Source of the DNA: Halolamina sp. CBA1230
GTDB lineage: Archaea; Halobacteriota; Halobacteria; Halobacteriales; Haloferacaceae
Length of the DNA: 64,000 nucleotides
Assembly (NCBI RefSeq): GCF_002025255.2
Contig: NZ_CP054589.1
Span: forward strand, 1 to 64,000
Reading direction: 5' to 3'
The notes under the pieces are model-generated. The model made no database searches, had not been told where the DNA came from, and saw nothing but the letters and a program-made list of their open reading frames with translations. Shown here piece after piece: positions 39,001-46,383 of the stretch (within the stretch, counting starts at the first letter, position 1; each line of letters opens with the position of its first letter). The position numbers were made by a program, and so were the translations under genes.

Positions 39001-40385
39001 TGATTCGGAGTCTGCAGCTTCGAGAGGGCTGCCGCGAGGAGAACGGCTGGGTGGCCGTTGAAGCAGTTGATGACGAACTCAGACGACTCTTTGACGACGT
39101 CGACGCCGAGCCGCCATCGTATGATGCACTCGCGGACATTCGAGAACGATCACGATACCTCGATACGACCGTCGATATCGACGCCGACGAGCTCCGCATC
39201 CGGCTCACTGACGCCGGCGAAGAGGTCGCGACGCCCGATACTGGTAGCGTGCAGGCCGCGGGTGGAAGTGCTCACGACGCAGCACTCCGCCAGATCGAGG
39301 AAGAACTCACTGCACTCGGTTTCACCGTCTCGATCCTCGCACAGGATGGCAGCGAGAAACCTGACGCGAGGGCGAGCCACCCCGACGTTGCCGATCGATT
39401 CGCCATCGAAGTCGAAACGACGACACCCGAGAATCCCGCAAAGGTGCTCACGAATCTCCGGAAAGCCCAAGAAGCAGGGGATATCCCGCTGTTTGTCGTT
39501 CGACCAGGAAACGACGAAACTGAGTGGGCCGAGCGTGTCGACGGCATTCTCACGCCACCCGTTCGCACCCTCCAGAATGGTGAGACACGGTTCTACACGA
39601 CCGACTCGAATGTCACGTTCAACGGCGGAGCGACCGAAGACGGTGGGGTGACGGCCGTGCGACCGGCGAACGGCGACGAGAACGGGACCCAGAACATCTG
39701 GCAGCGTGATGGCGACGAGATCGTCCTTCGTGATGCCAGCGAGACGGAACACATCCGCCTCCCATCGCTTGAAAAACTCTCGAAAGATCGTGTTCCGGCC
39801 ATCTACAGCTACGACCACGCTGCCGACGAGTACGTCGTATACGAGCACGGTGAACAACACATCTACGAGACGAAATCGGCGTTCGAGGACGACTGGGTGC
39901 GTATCAAGAAGCCATTCGTCCCCGAAGCCGAACTTCAGACACCCGATTATAGCCCCACGTCGTACGCTATCGTCATTCTCCCTGAAGAAGGCAACCCGGT
40001 CGTGTACGATACTGACGGTACGTACTCGATGGACACCCTACTCGATACCGTCACCACAAGTGGGTGCGAAGAAACGACAGGAGAACAGGCTGACCATATT
40101 CAGCAGGCGCCTCAGCCATCGATTGACAATATTGCTGATGATCCAGAGGCGGTTGTTGAGCGATTCGCAGAGACACACCTCGTCGAAGACCCGGAAAGCA
40201 GAGTAGCCGCCGGAGATGTCTACGAAATCTACGAGCAGTGGGCTGAGGCTCACGGGATTGATACAGATAGCAAACCCTGGTTCGGCCGTCGCCTCGGGAA
40301 CTATGTCACGTTCGAGCGGAACACAGACAATGAGAACGGCGACTCTGTTCGATACTACGAGGGGCTTGCACTCAAATCAGAATAG
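36090..40385 (+). CDS. Giant VirD4/HerA-type coupling ATPase with extra C-terminal DNA-processing-like domains
   Basis: The protein has 1431 residues from the ATG at 36090, which overlaps the VirB4-like stop. Walker A GRFGTTGSGKSKALIND is at about residue 506, and Walker B VVNLLVDEAASVVVSDI at about 781, followed by FRLSVGLSMQFPEQM. This is a TraD/VirD4-HerA pattern, but the protein is roughly twice normal length. At about 1060-1150 an alpha/beta region (AALRQIEEELTALGF...DARASH...FAIEVETTT) resembles a PD-(D/E)xK nuclease core. The last 80 residues (ERFAETHLVEDPESRVAAGD...WFGRRLGNYVTFER) resemble the winged helix that ends D5/P4-type primase-helicases. The ATPase call is firm; the two appended domains are inference. 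Confidence 0.8.
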   Translation: MREYLRVTPTSEPLNPERLPQALESLHKLTSTDSTGLADKLNPLHSDTPLRFEFLALSEGKDDPVEFYYGADDHLDTLEKRLRSVYPETFDIERTEVDIASRLVQPVEFDRETFVEHYESGELTYEFGPDEQYESGTDDNSQAGSGDAESAADGGTVGDQSADHLIEIGDTVLELAPPDAIPEDEPLTTLAKPTVTSEGTILARPASESVSPLGVRWQGSATRKQDWMTSLSPFTADDEAELPAVDQPGGALASLVDHLMEATAPVAFQVVFQRRESWQSDADLRKEDVIDGRDTLAQEIIGSLFELDDQSESRDRNQLSDAVAKRVAAIEAKNPKRSFTANIRAIGIPSGSDGRDDLDERIQSLVPVFDPLDGPYYQVAAERLRDSGFRAATKERNARAALQRLLDREITTGRGKTRPEFVLSGRELANFVLVPSSEQLTVEGARGARAEQQSRNPLPRPHQDLMSEFRDGMAIGYALDDTGEAEDEPTHIPPGLLPTHYGRFGTTGSGKSKALINDLLSLYDNTEGPTILIIPKNDDMAQNYMRAHARRFGMTDLEENVVHFPVPDVLPGFSFFNLEPSMESGRRREDAVQRKADHYEEILKLVMGTDRYERATVAPTLIKTLIKALFDEEYGRENGQYRASTDYFAHRQLEHVVDQLWEAGPPNENIGDAPRSSDEEVTRTIRRQLQLDPNTFANVMGGVGNRLAYISQDTHLRQIFNNTENQFDFRDVLDEDTVILFDLGDLRDDAARIMTGVILTNLDAALKDRKQALSQHSDDYVVNLLVDEAASVVVSDIMNDLLEKGRGFRLSVGLSMQFPEQMEAEGGRKIYLNALNNIGSSLIGKINVDRELARAMAHEEMDPADFANRIRSLPRGEWIASLPSPTFGETGPYPFSLEPLPIPPGHPESESPLTEREEEQFTETLSSMHEDISDEHGVPAEPDTATTSTPADGHEVLHIGSDDLDVAIANVIRSLQLREGCREENGWVAVEAVDDELRRLFDDVDAEPPSYDALADIRERSRYLDTTVDIDADELRIRLTDAGEEVATPDTGSVQAAGGSAHDAALRQIEEELTALGFTVSILAQDGSEKPDARASHPDVADRFAIEVETTTPENPAKVLTNLRKAQEAGDIPLFVVRPGNDETEWAERVDGILTPPVRTLQNGETRFYTTDSNVTFNGGATEDGGVTAVRPANGDENGTQNIWQRDGDEIVLRDASETEHIRLPSLEKLSKDRVPAIYSYDHAADEYVVYEHGEQHIYETKSAFEDDWVRIKKPFVPEAELQTPDYSPTSYAIVILPEEGNPVVYDTDGTYSMDTLLDTVTTSGCEETTGEQADHIQQAPQPSIDNIADDPEAVVERFAETHLVEDPESRVAAGDVYEIYEQWAEAHGIDTDSKPWFGRRLGNYVTFERNTDNENGDSVRYYEGLALKSE

Positions 40386-40767
40386 ATCTGGAGATGAATA
40401 CAATGCAATCCACACTCAGCGCCAAATATATCGTAAATGTAAATTTGAGTTTGTATAAAAGGAAATGCCTCTCGCGTTACGGAAACATCGAGGCATATCG
40501 TCTCCGCAGGACCGAAATCAGCAGACAGCAAGGGGTTACGGCAATCAACCGAAATGCCGTAACACAAGCATTCTGGAGAGATTTTGCCGTATGCACGTAT
40601 CGGGAGCCTCAAACCCAGGATTTCACGGAATTGGATGATCTATTACGGCAAAAACCAACTAGGATAGAACGGGGGGTCCCCGTTGGGACCAAGGGATTGG
40701 ATCGCGATTTACAGCAGAGAGAGTTCTGTGCTGGCTCAGAGCCAGTGAGAGCCATGCGAGGTCCTAC
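40386..40767. other. Repeat-rich noncoding stretch, candidate replication origin
   Basis: This 380-bp gap precedes the primase gene. TTACGG(C/A)A occurs at 40477-40484, 40536-40543 and 40643-40650, and in inverse form at 40555-40562 and 40585-40592 (last base varies). Two inverse copies make a perfect 9-bp hairpin, GTTACGGCA (40535-40543) with TGCCGTAAC (40555-40563). Further hairpins are GGTCCC-CGTT-GGGACC (40675-40690) and CTGGCT-CAG-AGCCAG (40731-40745). A TATA-like TATAAAAGG lies at 40454-40462. The first 80 bases are AT-rich. The long frame across it lacks protein-like composition. The origin role is inferred from iterons, AT-rich DNA and position. Confidence 0.5.
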
Positions 40768-42036
40768 GTGAGGATGAGTGACCCTATGATCGACGAGCCG
40801 GAGGCGATTCCGGAGACGTTACGCGAACGCGACCAGTGGGTGTGCTGGCGGGAGGAGGAGCGGGACGGCAAACCGACGAAGATCCCGGTGACGCCAGGGG
40901 CTGGGGGGTTCGCGTCAGCAACCGAGTCGGAGACTTGGTCAAGTTTCGAGACAGCACTCGACTACACCGAGACGGAGCACGCCGATGGCATCGGGTTCGT
41001 GTTTACTGACGACGATCCCATCGTCGGCGTCGATCTGGACGACTGCCGCGATCCCGAGACAGACGACGTCGACGACGCGGCGCTGGACATCATTGAGCGA
41101 CTCGACTCCTATACGGAGGTGTCACCGTCCGGTACCGGCTATCACGTCCTGGTTACCGGCGAACTCCCAGACGGGCGGAACCGACGTGGAAGCGTCGAAC
41201 TGTACGACACGGCACGCTTTTTCACCGTTACTGGCGACCACGTCGAGCGGACCCCAACGCGCGTTGCACGCCGGCAGGACGCGCTCACAGCGATTCACCG
41301 CGAGTACGTCCAGGACACTGACAGCGACACGGCATCCGAGTCCGAGCCCCGTGGCGCGACTGACGGGGAGTCAGCAACGAGCGGTGCAGTCAACGTCGGC
41401 GTTGACCTCGAAGACGATGATCTCCTCGAGAAAGCGCGAAACGCATCGAACGGCGAGAAGTTCGAGCGGCTCTGGAAGGGGAATACGGTCGGCTACGACA
41501 GTCAGTCCGAGGCCGACATGGCGCTGTGTTGTTTGCTGGCGTTCTGGACTGGCGGCGACCAGACGCAGATGGATCAACTGTTCCGCCAGTCGGGATTGAT
41601 GCGGGAGAAATGGGACGAGGTCCACTACGCTGACGGGTCGACGTACGGCGAGAAGACCATTGAGCGAGCGATTGCGACCACGTCGGAGTTCTACGACCCG
41701 GACGCCGGCGACGACGACGCAGATCCTCACGGCCCACCTGACGGTGTCACTGCTGGTAGTACGCCAGACGACGCAGACCGGAGTCGTGCGTATCTGGCGG
41801 AGAAAAATCGCTTGTTGAGCGAGCGCGTCGACGAACTCGAGGCAACACTCGAACAGAAGACTGAGCGGATCGAGACCCTCGAAGCAGAAATCGAACGACT
41901 CACCGACGAACTCGATGCCCGTGACGGGGAAACTGAGCAGTCCCACGATGAGCAAGTCGCTACTACAAGCGAAAGCAGTCGCGAGTCGGAGACACAATCC
42001 GTGTGGAGACGATTATTCGGCGGAGACTCGGAGTGA
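40768..42036 (+). CDS. Prim-pol-type (NrS-1/phage-like) primase without helicase domain
   Basis: A 422-residue protein, GTG start at 40768 five bases after GAGGT; the ATG at 40774 is the alternative. The N-terminal half follows the prim-pol pattern of virus and plasmid primases: RDQWVCWREEERDGKPTKIP, IVGVDLDDCRDP with the DxD-type metal site, and SPSGTGYHVLVTG. A middle domain (residues about 225-305; MALCCLLAFWTGGDQTQMDQ) is PriCT-like. Residues about 330-385 form a coiled coil. Unlike many relatives there is no helicase domain. It probably primes replication of the element from the repeat region just upstream. Confidence 0.75.
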   Translation: MRMSDPMIDEPEAIPETLRERDQWVCWREEERDGKPTKIPVTPGAGGFASATESETWSSFETALDYTETEHADGIGFVFTDDDPIVGVDLDDCRDPETDDVDDAALDIIERLDSYTEVSPSGTGYHVLVTGELPDGRNRRGSVELYDTARFFTVTGDHVERTPTRVARRQDALTAIHREYVQDTDSDTASESEPRGATDGESATSGAVNVGVDLEDDDLLEKARNASNGEKFERLWKGNTVGYDSQSEADMALCCLLAFWTGGDQTQMDQLFRQSGLMREKWDEVHYADGSTYGEKTIERAIATTSEFYDPDAGDDDADPHGPPDGVTAGSTPDDADRSRAYLAEKNRLLSERVDELEATLEQKTERIETLEAEIERLTDELDARDGETEQSHDEQVATTSESSRESETQSVWRRLFGGDSE

Positions 42037-42057
42037 ATCCCCGACGGCAAGGCCAGT

Positions 42058-42101
42058 ATTAACCAACACTCCACAATATACTCCGGTGGCTGTTGGTTAA
42101 T
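42058..42101. repeat. Long-spaced inverted repeat, copy B
   Basis: TTAACCAACA at 42059-42068 and TGTTGGTTAA at 42091-42100, spacer 22 bp; one more base pairs on each side. It sits in the convergent gap between the primase gene and the PIN toxin gene, where neither gene needs a promoter. Confidence 0.9.
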
Positions 42102-42183
42102 CACTATGAATAGGAAGAGCCGATCAAACGGGGTGACCCATTGCGGTGAATATCGCCGGACAGACCTCGTACAATAGGACACT

Positions 42184-42729
42184 TCAGCTCAGGAACTGAT
42201 CAGCAACGAGATCCGCGATAAAGCCACGACCTTCGACAACTGATGTGATATCTCCGACATCAGCGGCGCTGAGGACGTCTTCAATGGCCTGTTCGGCCTT
42301 TGTATCGCTCACGAACACGGTGACATAGGTTGCGTCACCTGTCGCGTATTGATAGGCCAGTCCCGCGAGAATCGTGTCCGTTTTTTCAATCTCGTCTTCG
42401 GTGACATCCTCGGCGGAGAGATTCAACATACGCTTCCGCGTTTTATCTACAACCTCAGAAACGCCGGGCGTCGAAAAGTCGATTCCCCCCGGTTTGAGCC
42501 ATCCGGCGTTCTGTGCCGACCGGAGTCGATCTCGCTGGTAAGCGTACGCGTCCGGGCTTTCGCCCATTTCCTCAGCAACGTGCCCCGGAATGTACACGGT
42601 GAGGTTTCGATCTGTCACGAACTGCTCGAATGCCTGATACTGTTCATTGGCAGGCCCACCCATCGAGATGAGAACGCTACTATCGATAATAGCCGTACTA
42701 TCGCGTGGGATCTCTGGCTCCGACGCCAT
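42184..42729 (-). CDS. PIN-domain toxin
   Basis: A 181-residue PIN-fold protein. STAIIDSSVLISMG holds the first metal Asp (D16), HVAEEMGESPD an acidic residue, IEKTDTILAGLAYQYA the third, and TVFVSDTKAEQ the fourth; together these make the usual four-acid RNase site. It shares one base with the upstream HTH gene (stop/start overlap), the arrangement of a toxin following its antitoxin. RNase targets are unknown. Longer than VapC toxins (about 130), so it may be a haloarchaeal variant with an insertion in the middle. Confidence 0.75.
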   Translation of the reverse strand: MASEPEIPRDSTAIIDSSVLISMGGPANEQYQAFEQFVTDRNLTVYIPGHVAEEMGESPDAYAYQRDRLRSAQNAGWLKPGGIDFSTPGVSEVVDKTRKRMLNLSAEDVTEDEIEKTDTILAGLAYQYATGDATYVTVFVSDTKAEQAIEDVLSAADVGDITSVVEGRGFIADLVADQFLS

Positions 42730-43298
42730 CAGTTGGCCTGGTCAAGATATGGATCGTATTCCACAGCCTCTTCGATTACGTCTTGAAGAGCTGTGAATAC
42801 CGTCATTCCCTCGACGGGATGGACGCCGAGTTTGTTCGCGGCCGTCCGCTGGGTGAAGTCCCCGTCCATGATTCGGAGCGTGTAGTGGAGCGCAGCGGCC
42901 AGTTTGGGGATTCCCTGGCGGTCGACGAACACGCGGATATCCTCCGTATCGCGTTGCCGGCCGATCGCATCGATCAGGACGGGTGTCGCGGTGACGACAC
43001 CGTGGTCAGTATCTAATTGGAGGTGAATCGGCTCAACAGTCACCGTGGTCGGCGTCTCGTCGTCATACCGAGTAAGGATGCCCATCTCTTCGAGCCGTCC
43101 GAGATACTTGTATGTGGTCGAGTGCGGTATGTCGAGTTCTGTTTTGATTGTCTCGATCTCGACGGGCCCATCTCGGAGGATAAACGTGTACAGCTGGGCG
43201 AGCTGGGGCGTGTTCAGCAGCTCAGCGTAGGTGAGGAAGTCATTGAACGTCTCCTCGGGGTCGGTCTGGGTGCCCGCGATTCGGTTGTCGGCCGACAT
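42729..43298 (-). CDS. Winged-helix regulator, putative antitoxin for the PIN protein
   Basis: A 189-residue protein; I choose the ATG at 43298 over the GTG one codon earlier. The N-terminal half is a winged helix (LAQLYTFILRDGPVEIETIK...HSTTYKYLGRLEEMGILTRY). The C-terminal half is alpha/beta and probably a dimerisation or toxin-binding part (DTEDIRVFVDRQGIPKLAAA). A TATA-like stretch (ATAGAATATG) lies close upstream, suggesting a short or absent leader. It would repress its own operon and neutralise the toxin; that role is inferred from pairing. Confidence 0.7.
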   Translation of the reverse strand: MSADNRIAGTQTDPEETFNDFLTYAELLNTPQLAQLYTFILRDGPVEIETIKTELDIPHSTTYKYLGRLEEMGILTRYDDETPTTVTVEPIHLQLDTDHGVVTATPVLIDAIGRQRDTEDIRVFVDRQGIPKLAAALHYTLRIMDGDFTQRTAANKLGVHPVEGMTVFTALQDVIEEAVEYDPYLDQAN

Positions 43299-43460
43299 CA
43301 CAATACATATTCTATGGATAGTATATTAACTCTTGCCCCATCGGAGCTGCGCTGAGTAGCTAGTGGTCAGAACGGGAGTCCACCGACAAGCTCCGCCCTT
43401 CAGGGGAGAAGGGGACCCGAGAAGCCCTCCCTCGAGCGTTCTGATTCGTGAGCTGAGACG

Positions 43461-43503
43461 GTTAACCAACAGACTCGCTACACCACGCTATTTGTTGGTT
43501 AAC
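43461..43503. repeat. Long-spaced inverted repeat, copy C
   Basis: GTTAACCAACA at 43461-43471 and its exact complement TGTTGGTTAAC at 43493-43503, with a 21-bp spacer. It lies in the 307-bp gap between two divergent HTH genes, about 100 bp upstream of the TumA-like gene at 43606. Nothing else recognisable fills that gap. Confidence 0.9.
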
Positions 43504-43605
43504 TACGCTCAATATCGCCGCAAGACGGGGCTACCGCAGGAGCCTGTGGTTCAAGAAACTATTCCTCGAAGCAAGAACGATATCCCTCGCGCTGCAAGCC
43601 CAAGT

Positions 43606-44139
43606 ATGTCCGAGACAGACGCCGCCGATGGCCCACCGCCCTTCGAGGAGCCGTTCAGCAGCGACGACGTCGAACAGCGCATCTACGGGACCATCCTGCA
43701 AACCCGCGAGCCGACGACGGCGAGCGCGATCGCCGACAGCGCCGACTGTGACCCCAAGACCGCCCGGAAGTATCTAGGCTGGTTCGACGACCTCGGCATC
43801 GTCACCCGACACGATGGCCATCCAGCCACCTACGAGCGTAATGACGCGTACTTCGAGTGGCGACGAATCAATCAGCTCGCAGCCGACCATTCTGTCGAGG
43901 AACTCCAGGATCGCGTTCGTGAGCTGACAACGCGCATCACCGAGTATGAGGAGGCGTACGACGCCGCGTCACCAGCCGCCGTCGACGCCGTCGCCGCCGC
44001 GGAGGGCAGCGACGAGCGGACCATCGACGACGTGTACAGCGACCTCGGCGACTGGGCAACGGCCCGCGAAGAGCGAGACCGCTACGAACGGGCGCGCCAG
44101 CAACGCACGGGTAGCGAACGCGAACAGGCATCCGGGTAG
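43606..44139 (+). CDS. Winged-helix TumA-like antitoxin/regulator
   Basis: A 177-residue protein from the ATG at 43606; the open frame continues upstream across the inverted repeat, but that part has no protein-like character. Residues 20-75 form a winged helix (EQRIYGTILQTREPTTASAI...KTARKYLGWFDDLGIVTRH), followed by a coiled coil (LQDRVRELTTRITEYEEAYD) and a short domain ending WATAREERDRYERARQQR. Its partner, eight bases downstream, is a TumE-like protein. Two relatives occur in the window (60421 and 61390). I infer that this is the antitoxin of the pair and binds its promoter. Confidence 0.7.
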   Translation: MSETDAADGPPPFEEPFSSDDVEQRIYGTILQTREPTTASAIADSADCDPKTARKYLGWFDDLGIVTRHDGHPATYERNDAYFEWRRINQLAADHSVEELQDRVRELTTRITEYEEAYDAASPAAVDAVAAAEGSDERTIDDVYSDLGDWATAREERDRYERARQQRTGSEREQASG

Positions 44140-44147
44140 CTCGCTCG

Positions 44148-44582
44148 ATGGTGCCACCGACAGGTGATGGCGGGAGCCCTGCCCCCATCGATCGCCCAAT
44201 TCTCGAGTTCCTCCAGACACGGCTCCAAGCCACCGGACAGGTATCCCACGCGGCCATCACGGATGCAAGGGGCCATCTCGAGCTTCAGGTCGTCTTTGCA
44301 TCGTCGTACTACCCAGCGCCCGTCGACGAAGCAACCCTGACTGTCCGCTGGTACACGAACGACGACTTCACAATCCACTATCGAGAGGTCCATTCGGAGC
44401 ACACCTGGGAATGCCGATGGGATCGGCATCCGAACCCCCACAATACGCGCGACCACTTCCATCCCCCGCCCACCGCCCCGACGCCCGGTGACGATGACTC
44501 CTGGCCGACCGATCATCGTGATGTCCTGCAACTGGTCCTCGACGAGATCGAAGACCGGATCGTAGTACTGTGGAACGAATAA
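44148..44582 (+). CDS. TumE-like (DUF6516-type) toxin candidate
   Basis: A 144-residue protein. The key block is WECRWDRHPNPHNTRDHFHP, preceded by FTIHYREVHSEH; a Trp/Asp-rich strand followed by clustered His is typical of TumE-family toxins. The second copy (60930) keeps the same block as WRFDRHPNTHSPEIHFHP. In bacteria TumE pairs with a TumA antitoxin; here the partner is the winged-helix gene just upstream. The biochemical activity is unknown to me. Confidence 0.65.
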   Translation: MVPPTGDGGSPAPIDRPILEFLQTRLQATGQVSHAAITDARGHLELQVVFASSYYPAPVDEATLTVRWYTNDDFTIHYREVHSEHTWECRWDRHPNPHNTRDHFHPPPTAPTPGDDDSWPTDHRDVLQLVLDEIEDRIVVLWNE

Positions 44583-44710
44583 GCGACTGCCCCCGCAGTG
44601 GCGTTTATCGCGCCGACCAAGGGTGACGGCGCTCAGCCCGATAGGCACCACCAGGAGTGCCGTCGTGGTGTCCAGCCAGGTGTCAGCTGAGTGCAGTCAC
44701 AGGTGAATCC

Positions 44711-45199
44711 ATGTCTACGTTCAGTAACTCCGAGACAGCGAGTGCATCGCCGTCAGAAAACCACACGAGGCCACCCCGAGAGACCGAGGACACAGAGCCA
44801 CAGACATCCTGGCCAGACGATACGAGCAGCGAGCATGGAACGCCAACGCTCAGGATGGACCAATGTCCGGAGTGTGGGAACCGTCGCTTCGTCTCGAAAC
44901 TCCTTGTGTACGAGGTCACAGACTACGACGAGGGCGGCGAGCAAGAATTCCGCCGCCAGCACGTCCGTGCAGAGTTCGAATACACCTGCAGCGAGTGCCA
45001 GACGACACTCCGGACGCTTCCCGCAGAGCGCCGCGATTACTACGACGAAGTCGCGGTCCTCGAAACAGAACGGCGGGCAGCCCTCCGTGATCAACTCCGC
45101 CAGCTGGGGAGGCGGGTTTGGCAGCGCCTTGCAGCGCGGACGACGTGGCTGGCACTCGGACTCGTGACTCTCGTGACCGGGCTCGTGATCGCCCTCTAA
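44711..45199 (+). CDS. Zinc-ribbon protein with C-terminal membrane helix
   Basis: A 162-residue protein from the ATG at 44711; upstream in-frame codons look random. A disordered Ser/Thr/Glu-rich N-terminus (about 50 residues) is followed by CPECGNRRF and CSECQTTLR, a four-Cys zinc ribbon. Next comes a basic helical stretch (LRDQLRQLGRRVWQRLAARTT) and one final hydrophobic helix (WLALGLVTLVTGLVIAL). Such tail-anchored zinc ribbons are common on haloarchaeal plasmids and their function is not known. Expected location is the inner face of the membrane. Confidence 0.65.
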   Translation: MSTFSNSETASASPSENHTRPPRETEDTEPQTSWPDDTSSEHGTPTLRMDQCPECGNRRFVSKLLVYEVTDYDEGGEQEFRRQHVRAEFEYTCSECQTTLRTLPAERRDYYDEVAVLETERRAALRDQLRQLGRRVWQRLAARTTWLALGLVTLVTGLVIAL

Positions 45200-45392
45200 C
45201 AGGCCGACAGGGACCGACAGCAAGGGGTGGCTCACAGTAGGTGTTGGAGTAGCGTCATGCTCCCTTCCAACCAGGAACGGCTAGCTGGAGGCAGATCGCT
45301 GACGTAGGACATCGTGCCCGCACCGCAGGTGTGTCTATCGGCGCCAGTAGGCGTGAGGCGCGCTCGAAGCGCGTGCAGAAGCGTGAGTTCCT

Positions 45393-45683
45393 ATGTCTGG
45401 TCAAGATATCATCGACGACACGACAGGCGACTACGACCGGCTCGAAACCGAACTCGTTGCACAGGACCGGGATGCGTCCCGGGTCGCGACGGCGGACATC
45501 GACGAGGCGACTGCCCGCCGTCTCGTTGGCGACCTCGTCGAGGACGATGTGGTGGCGCCGATCCCTGACCAACGCATTCTCGTCCACGAGCCCAGTAGCA
45601 AGCCCTTCGAGTCGATCACCCAGCTCGCCGTGTTCCATCGTGGCTGGCAGGCCGCCACCGACGCCGACGCGGAGGACAACTGA
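45393..45683 (+). CDS. Small acidic protein of unknown function
   Basis: A 96-residue, acidic protein without recognised motif. The predicted pattern is helix, helix, strand (ATARRLVGDLVEDDVVAPIP...RILVHEPSS), which could be a small winged or swapped-hairpin fold. Its stop and the next gene's start share a base (TGATG), so the two are one transcript and translationally coupled. The neighbour is a multi-Cys protein. Confidence 0.5.
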   Translation: MSGQDIIDDTTGDYDRLETELVAQDRDASRVATADIDEATARRLVGDLVEDDVVAPIPDQRILVHEPSSKPFESITQLAVFHRGWQAATDADAEDN

Positions 45684-46009
45684 TGCAACAGACGCTTTCT
45701 GGGTGTGGGTTCTGCGATTCACCGCCCGGTGCAGAGATGGGCGAGGCGCATACGTGGGGACAGAACGAACGGGTCACGCACCCAATCTGTGTCGACTGTG
45801 CCGTCCAAGAGCGGCCGGATCCTGTGGAGCGCGATCACCACGCCTGCGACGGCTGTGGGCTCGTCGTCAACGCGCTCGCAGCGCTCACGCGCTTCCGTGT
45901 GGAACTCGGCCATCTCGAGGGGCCGCTCCAACTGTGTGCTCGCTGTAGCCCTGGTGGGCTCGCGACGTACTGGACGCGTGACCTCACGGAGCACCTCGTG
46001 GCCGAGTGA
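45683..46009 (+). CDS. Small protein with four CxxC pairs
   Basis: A 108-residue protein with CGFC (residues 8-11), CVDC, CDGC and CARC pairs, enough for two treble-clef or ribbon zinc sites. The remainder is hydrophilic. Haloarchaea encode many such proteins on plasmids; a role in nucleic-acid or protein binding is likely but not shown. Coupled to the gene before it by a one-base overlap. Confidence 0.6.
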   Translation: MQQTLSGCGFCDSPPGAEMGEAHTWGQNERVTHPICVDCAVQERPDPVERDHHACDGCGLVVNALAALTRFRVELGHLEGPLQLCARCSPGGLATYWTRDLTEHLVAE

Positions 46010-46080
46010 CGCTTGGCCGAGTGAGGCTCACATCGTACACACGAAAACGGCTAAGTGCGTTGGCTCACAATGTACACATC

Positions 46081-46383
46081 ATGAGCACCGATAAGAAGCG
46101 CGTGCAGTTTCGGGCCCCCGATCGGCTCATCGACCGGGCCGACGCACTGGCCGCCGTCCTCGGGGAAGACCGAACAGACATCCTCGTGACCGCGCTTCGG
46201 GAGTACCTCCAAGACGCCGCTCACGACGACGCCCTCACCCAAGAGATCGCCGCCGCCTATTACGACGATGAGATCACCTTCGAGCAACTCAAAGCGCTCG
46301 TCGGCGCCGAGGAGGCGGCAAACCTCCGAGTGTTGAAACAGCAGTTGGACGAGGACTTCATCGACGAGGTCGCCGACGCTTAG
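46081..46383 (+). CDS. Ribbon-helix-helix antitoxin (CopG-like)
   Basis: A 100-residue protein from the ATG at 46081. RVQFRAPDRLIDRADALAAV begins a ribbon-helix-helix domain, with VLGEDRTDILVTALREYL as the second helix. The C-terminal half (YYDDEITFEQLKALVGAEEA) is the partner-binding type seen in UPF0175-like antitoxins. The leader has GTACAC words at 46034-46039 and 46070-46075, which may be operators. The PIN-like toxin starts immediately after the stop. Confidence 0.75.
   Translation: MSTDKKRVQFRAPDRLIDRADALAAVLGEDRTDILVTALREYLQDAAHDDALTQEIAAAYYDDEITFEQLKALVGAEEAANLRVLKQQLDEDFIDEVADA

Noticed and set aside
40394-40771. Open frame across the candidate origin
   Set aside because: No protein-like composition, overlaps repeats and hairpins, and runs into the primase start.
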